DNA of 64,000 nt from Symsagittifera roscoffensis (lineage: Eukaryota > Xenacoelomorpha > Acoela > Convolutidae): contig NC_087062.1 in the NCBI RefSeq assembly GCF_963678635.1, positions 16,291,789 to 16,355,788 of the forward strand, read 5' to 3'. Below are positions 20,426-31,671 of this stretch, one piece after another; the first letter of the stretch is position 1; each line of letters starts with the position of its first letter. A program made the translations under genes and the position numbers. The notes under the pieces are model-generated. The model did not search any database. It worked only from the letters and a program-made list of their open reading frames with translations, and was not told where the DNA came from.

Positions 20426-20441
20426 AAAATTGTGACTAGAG

Positions 20442-20450
20442 TATAAAAAT
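20442..20450 (+). promoter_or_regulatory. Candidate TATA box of the OSER1-like gene
   Basis: TATAAAAAT lies about 105 bp upstream of the ATG at 20555 and only 17 bp outside the LTR of element B. Position and sequence fit a core promoter, but AT-rich DNA gives such matches by chance. Confidence 0.3.
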
Positions 20451-20554
20451 AAGTCTAAAAATTGAAAACCATTCAGACCATTTTTTCTCGATACTGAAAG
20501 GACGTTTTAAAAATGTTTTGTTGGAACTCAAATCATGACTGATGTGGCTTTGAT

Positions 20555-21440
20555 ATGGTTGCACAAAAAGAAAAAACCAAGGAGTTTTCTGAGTCAGGCA
20601 AAATTGGGAAGAAAAAACATCCTCTGGCATGGTTTCTTTCCCGTCTCCTCCACCGGAATGATCGGAACAATTGTTATTGTGTAGATGGACACATTTTTCA
20701 GACAAATATGAAGAATTTCGATCGGAAACAAAGTTTAGATGCTGATGAAGATCTATCCGAGGCGTTCACGACAATAACTCTCCGCGAAAATGCAAGTCGG
20801 GAGCTAAAGCTGAAAAAGTAAGTTATTCGAGTCATTAATTTTATACAATTTGTTGTTAAAGACTGATTTTTTTTAAATAGAAAAATTTATGTTTAGGAAG
20901 CCATTCAAACACAAAATTCCCAGAAGAAAAATGACAACTATTTTCAAAAATACTCAAACTTCTCTTTACCACGAAAATTCTTTCACAATATCGTCGTCGG
21001 ATGTATTCCATGAACACGAGCTTTCCTATCACAGTGACTCAGAGTTAGAAGTTAATATGCGCTCTAGAAAACAGCATGCAAAGCAGATTTTCGATTCAAA
21101 AGTCATACTGAAGTCCAGATTAAGTTTCAAAATAGGACAATACACAAAAACTAGCAATAATGACGCCGAAATATCCGACGCGAAAGTTCTCAAGAAGTCA
21201 ACTGTTGCGACAATAAATACCACCGATGAAAGCGAGAATTTGTCCGAGAAGCTGAGTACGATGCTCAAAACTGAACCTGCAACACCACCCACACAACTAG
21301 AAAGTTCACCTCCACAAAGCTGCTTAGCACAAGCAAGGCACGCAGAGGAAATTTCTGTAAACGAACTTGCTGCGTATTTTGATGAAATTGTTCACCTTCC
21401 ACGTAAAATGTGCAGGGCAGCTGAATCGATGTACGCTTAA
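20555..21440 (+). CDS. OSER1: OSER1-like protein (oxidative stress-responsive serine-rich protein), two exons
   Basis: Exon 1 is 20555-20817 and exon 2 is 20897-21440, joined by a 79-bp intron (GTAAGT...TTTAG) that keeps the frame; the product is about 268 aa. An in-frame TGA at 20540 precedes the ATG. The C-terminus VNELAAYFDEIVHLPRKM followed by CRAAESMYA fits the hallmark end of OSER1 proteins (a Y-[MF]-[ED] stretch, then [IL]PKKM and AEMMY), preceded by SCLAQAR. The N-terminal block DADEDLSEAFTTITL resembles the OSER1 N-terminal motif. The middle is serine-rich and low in complexity, as in the family. OSER1 proteins are described as FOXO-regulated, stress-responsive nuclear proteins; no catalytic activity is expected. 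The gene is divergent from element B, which ends 129 bp upstream, and its distal promoter may have been displaced by the insertion. Confidence 0.82.
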
Positions 21441-22139
21441 ACGTTTTTCATCATTTTCAATAATCAATTTTGCTATATAAACAAATTTTTAGAACAGTAG
21501 ACGAAATGTTTAATTTGAACTGTAAAAACTAAGGTAACAAATAATTCAGATATTCTGATACTTGTTTTCACTAAGGAATGGTAATATATTCAGTATGAAA
21601 AGTTTCAACTGTCAGGCAGTTTAAAACATCCGCTTTAAGCGTCAATAAGCGAAGCGGAGGCTCATATTAAGGTAGTGTTTTTTTTCAAGAAAAACTTTGA
21701 CATTTTATAACGCTCAAATGTGGCTTGTCGACGTTTGACTTAAGATTTCTTTTAGATTTCAATTCGAATTCATAAAATTAGGCAAGCTACGCTCTCCAAT
21801 TATAAGAGATTATATGGCGCGAAGAAAACAAGACTTGCAGTTAATTACGAAAGTGGATTCGTTTTTAAGTGCAATTCATTTGCTAAATGAATGCAATGTA
21901 ATCTTTCGAATTTCGTTAACCAGCGGAACAAAAAAAATCGATTTTGTATTCAAATCCACTACGTCTGCCACTATCTTCCCATTTTTAAGGTTGACAATAT
22001 GTCTCACCTTTAAGCTTTTCGAAACTAATTTTTTTTGCACATTCAAGTTTTGTCGTGTACTGCAATGCTTAAAAACTTCTTCAGCAAGGTGAGCGTCCAG
22101 GTTTACAATAGCGAGTTAATGCTTTTTTATAAAGCCGTA
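21441..22139. other. AT-rich intergenic DNA without a recognised feature
   Basis: This is the 3' flank of the OSER1-like gene. Short ORFs here have no recognisable features. No clear repeat apart from simple T-runs was noticed. Confidence 0.5.
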
Positions 22140-22560
22140 AAAACTTAGTTTTACTCGAGTGCAGTGAAACTTTGGAGTTTTTTAGCGCCATTTTGGGAAT
22201 CAAAAACTTTCATAAAAATTTCTGCAACTTCACGATATTTTTTCGTTTTTCTAGTTACTTTTCTACAAAAACTGTTTTGCAATTGGCCTTTTTTTACTAT
22301 GACTGTATTTATTTTTTATAAGACCATGCTCAGAACATTCCTAGCTACTTGTACAGTAACTCGCTATCCTTGCTGTTCCGACCATTTTGGGTAGGAACCT
22401 TGTGTTCGAGTGTTATAGTTTTTTTCTTTTAATTTTCACACAAAATGAGGTGCCGCAAATAATCCTTGAACTGGCTTGAGTGATATATCATATTGAAGAA
22501 CTTTCAGTCGTGTTTCGAACGACATAAAAAAATTTCCTAAAAAATCCCTGCCGAGAAAAA
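22140..22560 (+). repeat. Dispersed repeat, left inverted copy
   Basis: This block matches the reverse complement of 27490-27915. Shared landmarks in order are TTAGTTTTA, a GCGCC core, GGAACATTC/AGAACATTC, CAGTAAC..GCTATCCTTG and GAGTGATATATCAT. A partial third copy in the same orientation lies at about 22860-23005. Confidence 0.7.
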
Positions 22561-23501
22561 TTGGTTTGAAATTTACGAAAAACCGTTTTTCATATAATTT
22601 CGATCGAATAAAGTTATGGTAACTTCTTAAATTAGTCATTTACGCTAAAAAAAACTAGTTTCTCTCAACGGAAACATTTTTGAAAGCTACATTTAGCACT
22701 TCCCTTGCAAGAAAGTTTTGTTACAAAATTTTGTTCTAAAAATTAAATTTCCTTCGAAATTAGGGTTTTGAGATATTTTTGCATTTCGTGTTGGCTTTTT
22801 TTGTTGGAAGACAACTGTTGTCGGTTATGCCTAATTTCATAATTTTTACGGTTGTGTATAGTTTTATCATCACACCACGTACGAAAAACGACACTAATTT
22901 GAAGAACTTAGTATTTTGAAGAACTTTAAGTTGTAGTTTTATGAACATGGTCGGAACATTCTTTGCTTCCTGCGCAGCAATCGGATATCCTTGTGCTGAT
23001 CTGCTATTGTTATTATCGCGGCGATAATTCGTTGTTCGAGCAGATTAAGTTTTGAAGTCTGGTTCAAAATTTAAAATTGCTTTTGATAAAGGTATGAAAA
23101 GAGTCAGACATGATGACTATGGAAGTTTATGGTGGACATTTTTTCTTAAGGATAAATTGAAGACCATTTTTTAAGTTTTTCAATGAGGAAACACTAACCA
23201 TTGTAAAAATTAGTGATTTTTTTACTGTGGCTTTAGGAATTATTCAGGCAAAAGCGCATCAGGGAAAAGGCAGCGCGTATTAATGCGGTGTGAAAACGTT
23301 CTTTTTTTGAGGGGAAAATACTTAAGCTTTTTCTGTTTCATCACATGTTGAAAAGTCAAATGTTCATTGATTTCAGTTGAAAAGATTGCGCTTGTGTTTC
23401 ATTCAAGGAGCCTCAGGTAATGAAAAGCTTATTTGTTTTTTCGTTGTTTCAGTTTTTTTAGAATTTAAAATAAAAATGAGTTGCGGATTGCATGGTGAAG
23501 C

Positions 23502-24940
23502 TCAAAAAATAGTAGAATGTTGTATTGTTTTTGGTAGTTTTTGAATAAAAGCCGTGTGCTCGTCTTGTGGATGAAGCAGGCCGTTCCAGAATTCCTTGTT
23601 TCGAGTTGTTGTTTTGGGCCCTTTGTTGTTTTTTTTGCGCTTTGCTTCGTTTTGTTCGTCAGAAATTGGGCGAGGCTTTGAGTCGATCACGATTTTTTTG
23701 TGGTTGAAATTTATCCTGCTAGATATGTTAACTAAAAGTGATGCAGGAAAGAATATTTTGAGGTATCTATTGTTCATCACCTTTTTCTCAATCGGGACGG
23801 AAGTTTGAAATTCTTCATGTGTGGGGGTATTGAAGACCGTGATGCATAAAATTTCGTCGATTTTTTTAATGGAATGGTCCTTTATTGGTGAAAAGGAAGG
23901 CTAATGCATATTTTTCTGAGTCTAAATGTTTTTTTTGTTTTTCGTTATTAATTTAGTTTTATTTTTCTAGGTGGTTGAAAAGGTTCCTGTAGGTTCAAGT
24001 TCGTCGCTCATTGTATTACAATGAACGACGAACTTGAACCTACAGGAACCTTTTCAACCACCTAGAAAAAGAAAACTAAATTAATAACGGAAAACAACAC
24101 AAAAAAATTTAGACTCAGAAAAATTTCGACGGTTTTGCTCGTTTTGTGAAAACACTATTTTTGGAGGTCCAAGTGAGGACCCTTTGAACAATTTTGTTAG
24201 TTGCCCCATTTTTTCATTTTATAGTTCCGTGGAATACGTCCTCGTGCAGCTTCGTTCGTCATCGACATGCAGAGTTAATTTTTTCCGTTTCAGTTTTTTG
24301 TCGAAGCTATTGCTTGTTTTTTCCCTATCTGGTTTTTTTGACTTTGTTTGCTGTTAAGCTCCCGACTCTCGAATAGCATAATGTACAAGTGTCCTCGCAA
24401 TCGTTAATATCGGTTTCGATTTTTTCGTCCGTTATCTCTCTCGTCGTGTTAATTACAATCGCTGTGTTTTATGGCCCATTTGTCTGCAATTGTTTAAAAT
24501 AGAAATTTGTTCAATTTCGTGGTTTGTTCTTTATTTCTTTTTGATAATCGAATCCGTACCTTCGTGTCTGTTTTAGAAAAATGTCGTTCATTTTATTGTC
24601 CGAAGTTTTTTTTGTTATATATGGAAATGATTTTTTTTTGGAAACTTTTTGGTGGAATTGTGTCGTTCGCCAAGTTTGAGTTGGAGTGCATTATTTTGAG
24701 CAGGAGTCGGTTTAACTTCGCCGTTATTGAGAAGATGAAATTTCTATGATTTGACATGATGGGTTTCGGGTGCTGTTCGATTTCTGAGGAAAAGTAATCT
24801 TGCGACCTTGGCTGAATAGCTGTCAAATAACGAAAATTGTTGTTGCCAAGAAGAATGACTGTATCCATAACTAAATAATCAAAATTGCTAATTTTTTCGA
24901 GAGCTAATTTAAGATTTTGAACCTTGAGAATGAACAATTA
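23502..24940 (-). pseudogene. Decayed tract with coding character, unrecognised
   Basis: The minus strand shows long open segments of mixed composition in several frames. One is open from about 23895 to 23502 (including KPRPISDEQNEAKRKK and FWNGLLHPQDEHTAF). Others are at 24125-24235 (MGQLTKLFKGSSLGPPKIVF), 24235-24330 (KLTLHVDDERSCTRTYSTEL), 24340-24460 (EKIETDINDCEDTCTLCYSR) and 24593-24937. Breaks are mostly TAA codons and single-base shifts at A-runs. A 215-bp hairpin (23909-24123) has inserted into it. I recognise no family. The minus strand is A-rich here, which lowers stop frequency and can mimic coding, so the call is tentative. It may be part of a decayed transposon lying between inverted repeats. 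Confidence 0.35.
23909..24123. repeat. Near-perfect 215-bp hairpin
   Basis: The two arms of about 107 nt pair around base 24016 with very few mismatches (centre CATTGTA t TACAATG). The arms are AT-rich outside and mixed inside. It looks like a young foldback or MITE-type insertion, because hairpins in old DNA would have lost their symmetry. Confidence 0.85.
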
Positions 24941-25848
24941 ATAAGAAAAAAATGACAAATAAAATACTTTTAAAATGCTGTTGTGTTTCTTTAAGTTTTA
25001 GACCTATTGCTATTTGAAGAGGATCGCTAGATATAAAAAAGGGCAGATTGTATCATAATTGACAACAGAGGTTAGTATAATTTTTATAGCGTTCGGTTTT
25101 TCGTTGGAAGCTGAGGTTGTGGACTTTTTAAAAAAAAAAAACGGTTAGGACCAGTTGAAACCGTAGCATAACAGTTTGCTAATTGGATAGCAACAAAAGA
25201 GGATGAGGTTGTGCGCATTCTTTTCCTCAACCAATTTGGAACAACCACGAAACCGCAGCAAATCATCTCATTTTAGGTTATGAGTGTTTTGTTCTGCGGT
25301 AAATATACTGATTTATCCGATATTATGGCATCAAAAGTTGTAGCTTTATTATCTTAATATGAACATAGTTGTTTGAAAGGCAGGTAATCTATTTCATAAG
25401 CTTGAAATGCCAGTTGCCTAGGTTAAACTAGTATCCGAGATCGTTTGTAGCAGCGCAGTGATTGTCTTTGCTTCATCAACAACCCGATTTAAGGACTGCA
25501 TATCGCAAGTTTTTCGGGAAAAAACTCACGCAACGCAAACACATTATACGAGTGCAGTGTTTGAAAAGTTGAATCAAAAATAAAAGATAGAATTTAATTT
25601 TTCTATTAAATAATAAGTGTCCAGACATATTTTTGGAAGACCAGTACGAAGGCGTTCGCTGTATAATAATATCGATTAGAAGAAAATAAGTAAAAAATAA
25701 TCTGTAGTTTTATACTTTTCATTTTACGTACAAGAGATATTAGGACAGACTTCTTGGTGCTGCAGTTTGCAAAACATTAGGCCTCTTTTTCTAAGCCTCT
25801 CCATTTTTCTCTGATTTTGTTCGGTCGTTCTTCGTTAAAGAAACGATT

Positions 25849-26302
25849 TCAATTCTGATCTTGAGATCCAGGGTCATATTCGCGATTATCTTGATAGCTA
25901 CCAGCGTCATAATAGTTCGCCTGTTCATCAAAGCTCTGATTCCTTTTTGCTGTTTACAATGGAATACTATTTAACTTTGCCGCAAAGCCGGAATCGATTT
26001 TTAATTGTCGATTCACCATGGGTTCAAAATTCTGGTGTAATGTTCGGCTGACGCATGTTGAGAGATTTGCGGGTTTTGTTTCCTTGTTGCGATTGTTGGT
26101 GATTTAATGAATGGATGAGATTTTTCACTCTGCGATTTAGACAGTAGAGTTTTCAGCTGTTGCAGTATCGTCTGCTGTGAGTTTTTTTCTGATACTCCAC
26201 AGACGTTCCATCATAAAATTGCTCTAGTACTTGCCTGTTTTGCTCTTCTGTTGGATTTTTCCTGCGTTTTTAATGTCATCGTAAGTGTTGATAAATGCCT
26301 GC
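25849..26302 (-). pseudogene. Frame-broken coding-like exon, unrecognised
   Basis: On the minus strand, after an acceptor-like TTTCGCAG, a protein-like reading continues through segments in shifted frames: QAFINTYDDIKNAGK, EEQNRQVLEQFYDGTSVEYQ, LKTLLSKSQSEKSHPFIKSP, NRQLKIDSGFAAKL and YYDAGSYQDNREYDPGSQDQ, ending at a TGA at 25849-25851. Three single-base losses, two of them in A-runs, and one TAA separate the segments. Loss at homopolymers could be decay or sequencing undercalls. The amino-acid make-up (Q, S, N, Y and D rich at the end) looks like genuine protein. I recognise no family. The frame continues past the TGA with further coding-like residues. Confidence 0.35.
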
Positions 26303-27489
26303 TGCGAAATTTAAGCAGCTCAGTTTTCGTTCGGTTTTTCAGTAATCGCTGACAGTTGAACATACGTTTTGAGTTGGTGCTGCCATTAAGATATGAAGCG
26401 AAAGAAACAAAGAAAGGCAGAAACTATAAGGTAACAGCTTACTCCGAAAAAGCAAAGGTCAATTCGATCAATTTTAGTTGCAGTAAATTCCAGACAGATT
26501 TTGAGATGGAGTATTTTTGCCAGCTCAATTTCTATATTACTTGAATATTTTTGCCAGCTCAATTTCTATATTACTTGAAAAAATACAACTTAGCAAGGTC
26601 AAAGCGTATTTTTACCTTAGTGTGAAAATTCATTCATCAAAATGAACAATACCCAATTAGTCTGGGATAATAGTAACGCAAAATACTGTTGAGTTCTGCT
26701 TTTTTTATTGAAAAGTTTTTATTAGTTTTTGTTTTAAACTTACTCAGCTTAAGCAAGAACATTCAATAAAAGATCAAAAATTGCAAAACCGTTCTGCGAA
26801 TTGATGACTCCAACTTATCCCGGTCGTTATATTCACTCATAATCCATTTCAAAATGCGTCCTTGTACTGCTGGTTAAAATAAAAAGTAATTTATAGTTAC
26901 GGATTGTACTTGGGATATAATCAGTAGGAAGTTCAATATAATTATTATTAGTCTGTATTTTGCGTTTTTCGAATAAGGTGCACTTTGCGATTTCCAAATC
27001 AGAGATTTTATTTTAAGATTATCTAAATTATGCGTAAAAATAGTAAGAAACAAGGATAGCTGGTTGCTGTGCAAGAAGAACAGAGTTTTTGGAATATTTT
27101 CTTGCACAAAAATTCTTTTTTTTCATTTTGATTTTTTTTGTGCGTGGTTTGATAAAACTTAGGCATATTCGTCACGTTTAGTAAAGTTGGCAAGATGGAC
27201 GACAGTTTTACTGGAAAAATGTCTCGAACAACAAAGAAAATTTGTTTAAAAAAACAGTTCGAAAATTTTCCATAATTAAAAAAAAATTTTTTTTTAAGTT
27301 TTCTGATTCACAAAATGGCGCTATACACTTCGAAAACTATTTTTACTAGAGAAAAATTAAATTTTCAGGGCCTAAATAGAAATTTTATGGCTTATCCTTC
27401 TTGTATAAAAGGCCTGTTTTACGCCTGCTCGCTCGCTTTATTCGCTTGAAATTAGACTAAAAATAAATAAAAAAATTGAAAGTTGTCAT

Positions 27490-28110
27490 GTCATTCGAAT
27501 GTTAACTGCAAGGGCTTTTAAATGATATATCACTCAATCCTGTCTGATAATTGTTTATAGTGCCTGATTTTGCGTGTAAAACGAAAAAAAAACAAGGATA
27601 GCCGGTTACTGTGGAAGTAGCACAGAATGTTCCGACTATAGTCTTAAAAAATACAGTTTTCAATTTATTGTCGTTTTTTACGACATAATGTGATGAAAAG
27701 AGTTAAACAATAACTGGGAATTAGGTATTTTTGACATTCTTTCTAAAAATGGCAAATTGGAAAACAATTTTTATAGAAATATTACAAGAAAATTGAAAAG
27801 CAAAATTGATGTCACAAAGTTTTTTTTTGCAGTTGTTTGAACTTTTGATTCGAAAAAGGCGCCAAAATACTCAAAGTAAACTATCGTTACGCAAATAAAA
27901 CTAATTTTGGCGTTTCAAATAAAGCTATTGTAAGCTTTTAAGCAATTAAAATAAGACTGCTCGCTGGTTTTATTTGCTCGAAACAAAACGCAAAATGAAA
28001 GTTTTTAAACCAGTTTTTCTAGACACTGGGCTCGACTGTAAGGGTTTTAATATGGTATATCACTCAATCCAGTCCGATGATTATTTGTCGTACTTGATTT
28101 TGCGTGGAAA
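27490..28110 (-). repeat. Dispersed repeat, right inverted copies
   Basis: One full copy (27490-27915) and the end of another (28030-28110) of the repeat at 22140-22560 lie here in opposite orientation. The shared GAGTGATATATC stretch near 27520 and 28050 and the GGATAGC..GTTACTG stretch near 27595 make the match clear. A further fragment with the same GGATAGC..TTGCTGTG stretch is near 27055. Confidence 0.7.
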
Positions 28111-29574
28111 GCAAAAAGCAAAAAAAACTAAAGCACCTGAATACGAAGTTCGTCTCCATTTTCAATGGTCCGAACAATAAATAAAACACTCCCGAATACA
28201 AAGTTCCTGCCCATTTTCATTTTTGTTTTTGGAAAGAGCACCTCATTTGGGAGAGCCAAAGAGTACCTCATGTGGAAAGCGCATTGAGTTTTTTATTTGA
28301 AAAAAAAACAGTCTAATAATATTCCTACTGAACTGCTTATCATTGTGACGATTTTCGAAGAAAAATCCGATTATTTATGCTTGGGGTATTTAATCAATCA
28401 CAATCAATTTTCGACTTTTCAACTAAGCGATTTTGAATAAACTTTCTAAAACTATTGGACAATTCTGTTGTTGGAGCTCAAATATTTAAAAAAAATCATC
28501 TGTGATCATGTTCGTTAAATTATGTGATTTTGAAAATTTGTAATTTGGCCAATTTGGGATTATTAACGCGCCATTTATTGCGTTCTTACAACACGCATAA
28601 GCGGCGCTTTAGTAAGCTTTAAATTGAATTAGGCAAGTAGTCTGATTATTAGGATCCGAGACGTTAAATACATCCCTTTTTTGTTTACGTTAGCGTTTGT
28701 GCGTGGGGGGATAGGATAAATTGAAGAAATAATTTGTCCATTCAATTCATTTGACGACTAGTTTGTCCATTCTTCAACCAAAAGTTTTTTTAATGACCTT
28801 AAAGTGCATTCTGAACAATCAGAGGTTCGCCCTGATATTTGAGCAGTCTTGTAACTTACTAAGTATATTCTGTAGGTAAAGAAATTATTTGGTAAACAGT
28901 GAATATGCGAATATGCAGTTCAAATAAATAAATTATAGACAGGAGAACTTTACAAATGACTCAAGCGTGCTCAATTTAAAGTGTGGGTCTAATAAATTGG
29001 TGTTTTGAGTTTTGAATGAAAATCTGAAAAGGTTATGATTTAAATGTACTTAAATGTAAAAACGTTAATAACAACACAGCTCATAATTCAAATTTGTTTT
29101 TTTTTTATGAGTGGATTTTCAATTTGAACTTATTTTTCACAAATTTTCCTGATGGAAAATATAATGTGATGAACATTTTGAAACCTATGCTTTTATTGAA
29201 CAATTAACAATTTTTCAAAATGTTTGAGGTTTTTCATGTAAAAGATAAATTTACCAGCCCTAACTTAACTGCCAGGTTGGGAAAACTAACTGGAAAACAG
29301 TATGTGGGCAAAATATTTATTTATCTCTACCACATTTCATGTGCATCAATTAATACTTTTGATCGAAAAGCAGAGATCGAAGAACTGTGATGTAATTTAC
29401 AGAAGATCCATTTCGGGTCGTATATTACGAAAAATTCCGAATTTGAATCAATGATAGTAATTAATCAATCTTGTGCCAGCTTTTAAATGAAGAGTAAAAA
29501 TGGTCGAATAACAGATCTCCTACTGATAACGGTCAATACTGAGTTATATTTTCTGTGAGGATAAATTTCAAAAT
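28111..29574. other. AT-rich intergenic DNA, one foldback-family end
   Basis: No gene was seen. Near 28815-28850 there is a fragment with the motif GCCCTGATA..GAGCAGTCTTGT, the terminal motif of the foldback element at 29575-31108. Otherwise only simple AT-rich sequence is evident. Confidence 0.5.
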
Positions 29575-31108
29575 GGAACAAGACTGCTCGTATCAGCGCG
29601 AAGCCCTGAATATTTCGACTGCCTTTTGAGGTCTATGGAGCGAAAAATAACATGAAAAAAATAAATGTAATAAAATAAAATGAACAAAAAAATTGAAAAT
29701 TGAGATTTTTTTTGAAAATCATCCCCCCACACACCATATAAAGTACAAAGTGATGGATTTAGTTCCGAGTAACAAACCAATTTTTGCAAATAAGCTTTCT
29801 TCAACCAATTTGGAACAATTTCTAAGACGGAGTAAATCTCCGCTTACGCGTTAATAGCGCGAAATATATCACGCGTTAATTGTCCAAAACTGACCAAAAT
29901 GGCATTGTTTAAACCCCCATTATTTTACGATAAATGATCACAGGTGAAATATTTTTTCAAATTTAAGCTCAGGATAACAATAGATTTTGAATGATATAAA
30001 AAATTTCGTCAAAAATGGCTGGTTAAAAAGTCGGAATTTGTCTGAAGAAAAAAACCCACCCCGAGCACAAATATTTTTTTACTTTCGTTACGAAAGTCGG
30101 AACAACAATAAGTTAAACAAAAGGTTTCACAAAAAAGATAAAATTTGGCTCATTGTTCCGACTTTCGTTAACGAAATAAACGGAATGTTTGTGTTCGGGG
30201 TGGGTTTTTTTCTTCAGACAAATTTCGACTTTTTAACTAGCCATTTTTGACGGAATTTTTTTAAACATTATTCGAAAGTTATTGTTTTCCTGAGCTTAAA
30301 TTTGAAAAGATTTTTACCTGTGATCATTTTTTGTAAAGCTATGGGGGTTGAAAGATTGCCATTTTGGCCAATTCGGGACAATTAACGCGCGATATATTTC
30401 CCGCTATTAACCCGTAAGCGGAGATTTAATCCGTCTTAAAAATCGTTCCGAATTGGTTAAAGGAAGCTTTTTTGGCAAATTGATTTGTTAATGGGAGCCA
30501 AATCTATCACATTGTACTTTATATGGCGTGTGGGGGGATGATTTTCACAAAAATCTCATTTTAAAAAAGAAAAATTTAATTTTCTTTTATTAAATTTAAT
30601 TTGTTTCATGTTATTACTGTTCAAAAGGGCTCTTTTTCTTTTTGGCTCTTTTTCCTTTTCCCCCCACCTCACTCAAACATGAATTTTATGTTCTAACGAG
30701 TGGTTTTACAAGGTTAATTGTGAAGATCAAATATGTTTGTCATGGCCTAATTAGTCTGCATGTCAATTTTCATGACAATCGGACAAAGTGGACACTAACT
30801 TCAAATATAAAAATTTGCAGGTGGGGGGGGGGGAATGAAAAAAGGCCTTCCTTTCCCCCCACCTGCAATTTTTACAAGTAAAATTACTGTTCCCACAAAT
30901 CGATTAACAAGAAAATTGGCACGCGGACTAACCGGGCCAAGACAAACATATTTGGTCTTCCTAATTAACCTTGTAAAACCACTCATTACATCATAAAATT
31001 GATGCTCATACGAGGTGGGGGGGGGGGGAAAGGAAAAAGAGCCTTCAAAAGACCTTAAAAAGGCAGTCGGAACATTCAGGGCTTGGCCCTGATACGAGCA
31101 GTCTTGTT
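29575..31108. mobile_element. Foldback DNA element with long terminal inverted repeats
   Basis: The outer ends match as inverted repeats: AACAAGACTGCTCGTATCAG at about 29577 and its complement CTGATACGAGCAGTCTTGTT at about 31089-31108. The match continues inward through AAGCCCTGAAT and CGACTGCCTTTT. A long inner inverted repeat follows (29701-30558, centred near 30130) with ATCATCCCCCCACAC landmarks. A second inverted repeat (30644-31048) interrupts the right side. No transposase ORF is visible, so this is a non-autonomous foldback or MITE-like element. Confidence 0.75.
30644..31048. repeat. Nested inverted repeat with C/G-run ends
   Basis: Arms of about 190 nt pair around about 30840. Landmarks are TTTTCCCCCCACCTC on the left and GAGGTGGGGGG..GGAAAAGG-like on the right, and CAAATATGTTTGTC against GACAAACATATTTG. 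A half copy of the same unit follows at about 31112-31235, outside the foldback element. Confidence 0.8.
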
Positions 31109-31235
31109 TTCCTTTTATCCGCCACCTCGTATGAGCATCAATTTTCTTGGCATAATAAGGGGTTCTATACGTTACGTATGAAGACTAAATATGTTTTCGA
31201 GGCTTAATTCGCAGGTTTGGGGAAAATGAAAAAGT

Positions 31236-31671
31236 ATAGAATTTAGACTCGGAGCCAATAACCTGTTAGTCATCAGATTTAAAATTTAGAAAAAAATTGA
31301 AAAGTCTTTTGTTTGACCCACTTGCAGTGTTGCCGTAAGTGAAATATTCATCTAACATCTGATCATCTTATGCATCACAAAATATTGCCACGAATTTAGT
31401 TTTGTCCATTTTGAGCATATCTATCTCACCCAACAATAATATTGGTGGAGCAATAGGCTATATCGTACAAATGGCTTAGTTGAACTATTAATTGTGAGCT
31501 CAACTTGACAAACATGAATACCAACGTACTAGCAACTATCAATTTATAGTTGAACATAACCAAAATTTGCAATAAGATTCGATTGAGGCTTACTGAAATA
31601 GAACCCTATGGTAAAATCGTGGTATGAAATTGTAATTTAGATTAACCAATACTTCATTATTCTTGCTTAAA
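31236..31671. other. Upstream region of the FkbM gene
   Basis: This is AT-rich DNA before the first exon of the methyltransferase gene. It should hold the promoter, but I see no decisive TATA or initiator signal. Confidence 0.4.

Noticed and set aside
23502-24940. Use of TAA as a sense codon to explain in-frame TAA breaks
   Set aside because: The intact FkbM, OSER1-like and decarboxylase genes all end at normal stops, and gag-pol contains no internal TAA. Decay is simpler.
26356-26544. A 62-codon plus-strand ORF
   Set aside because: Isolated, with no recognisable motif or splice context and no second copy for comparison.
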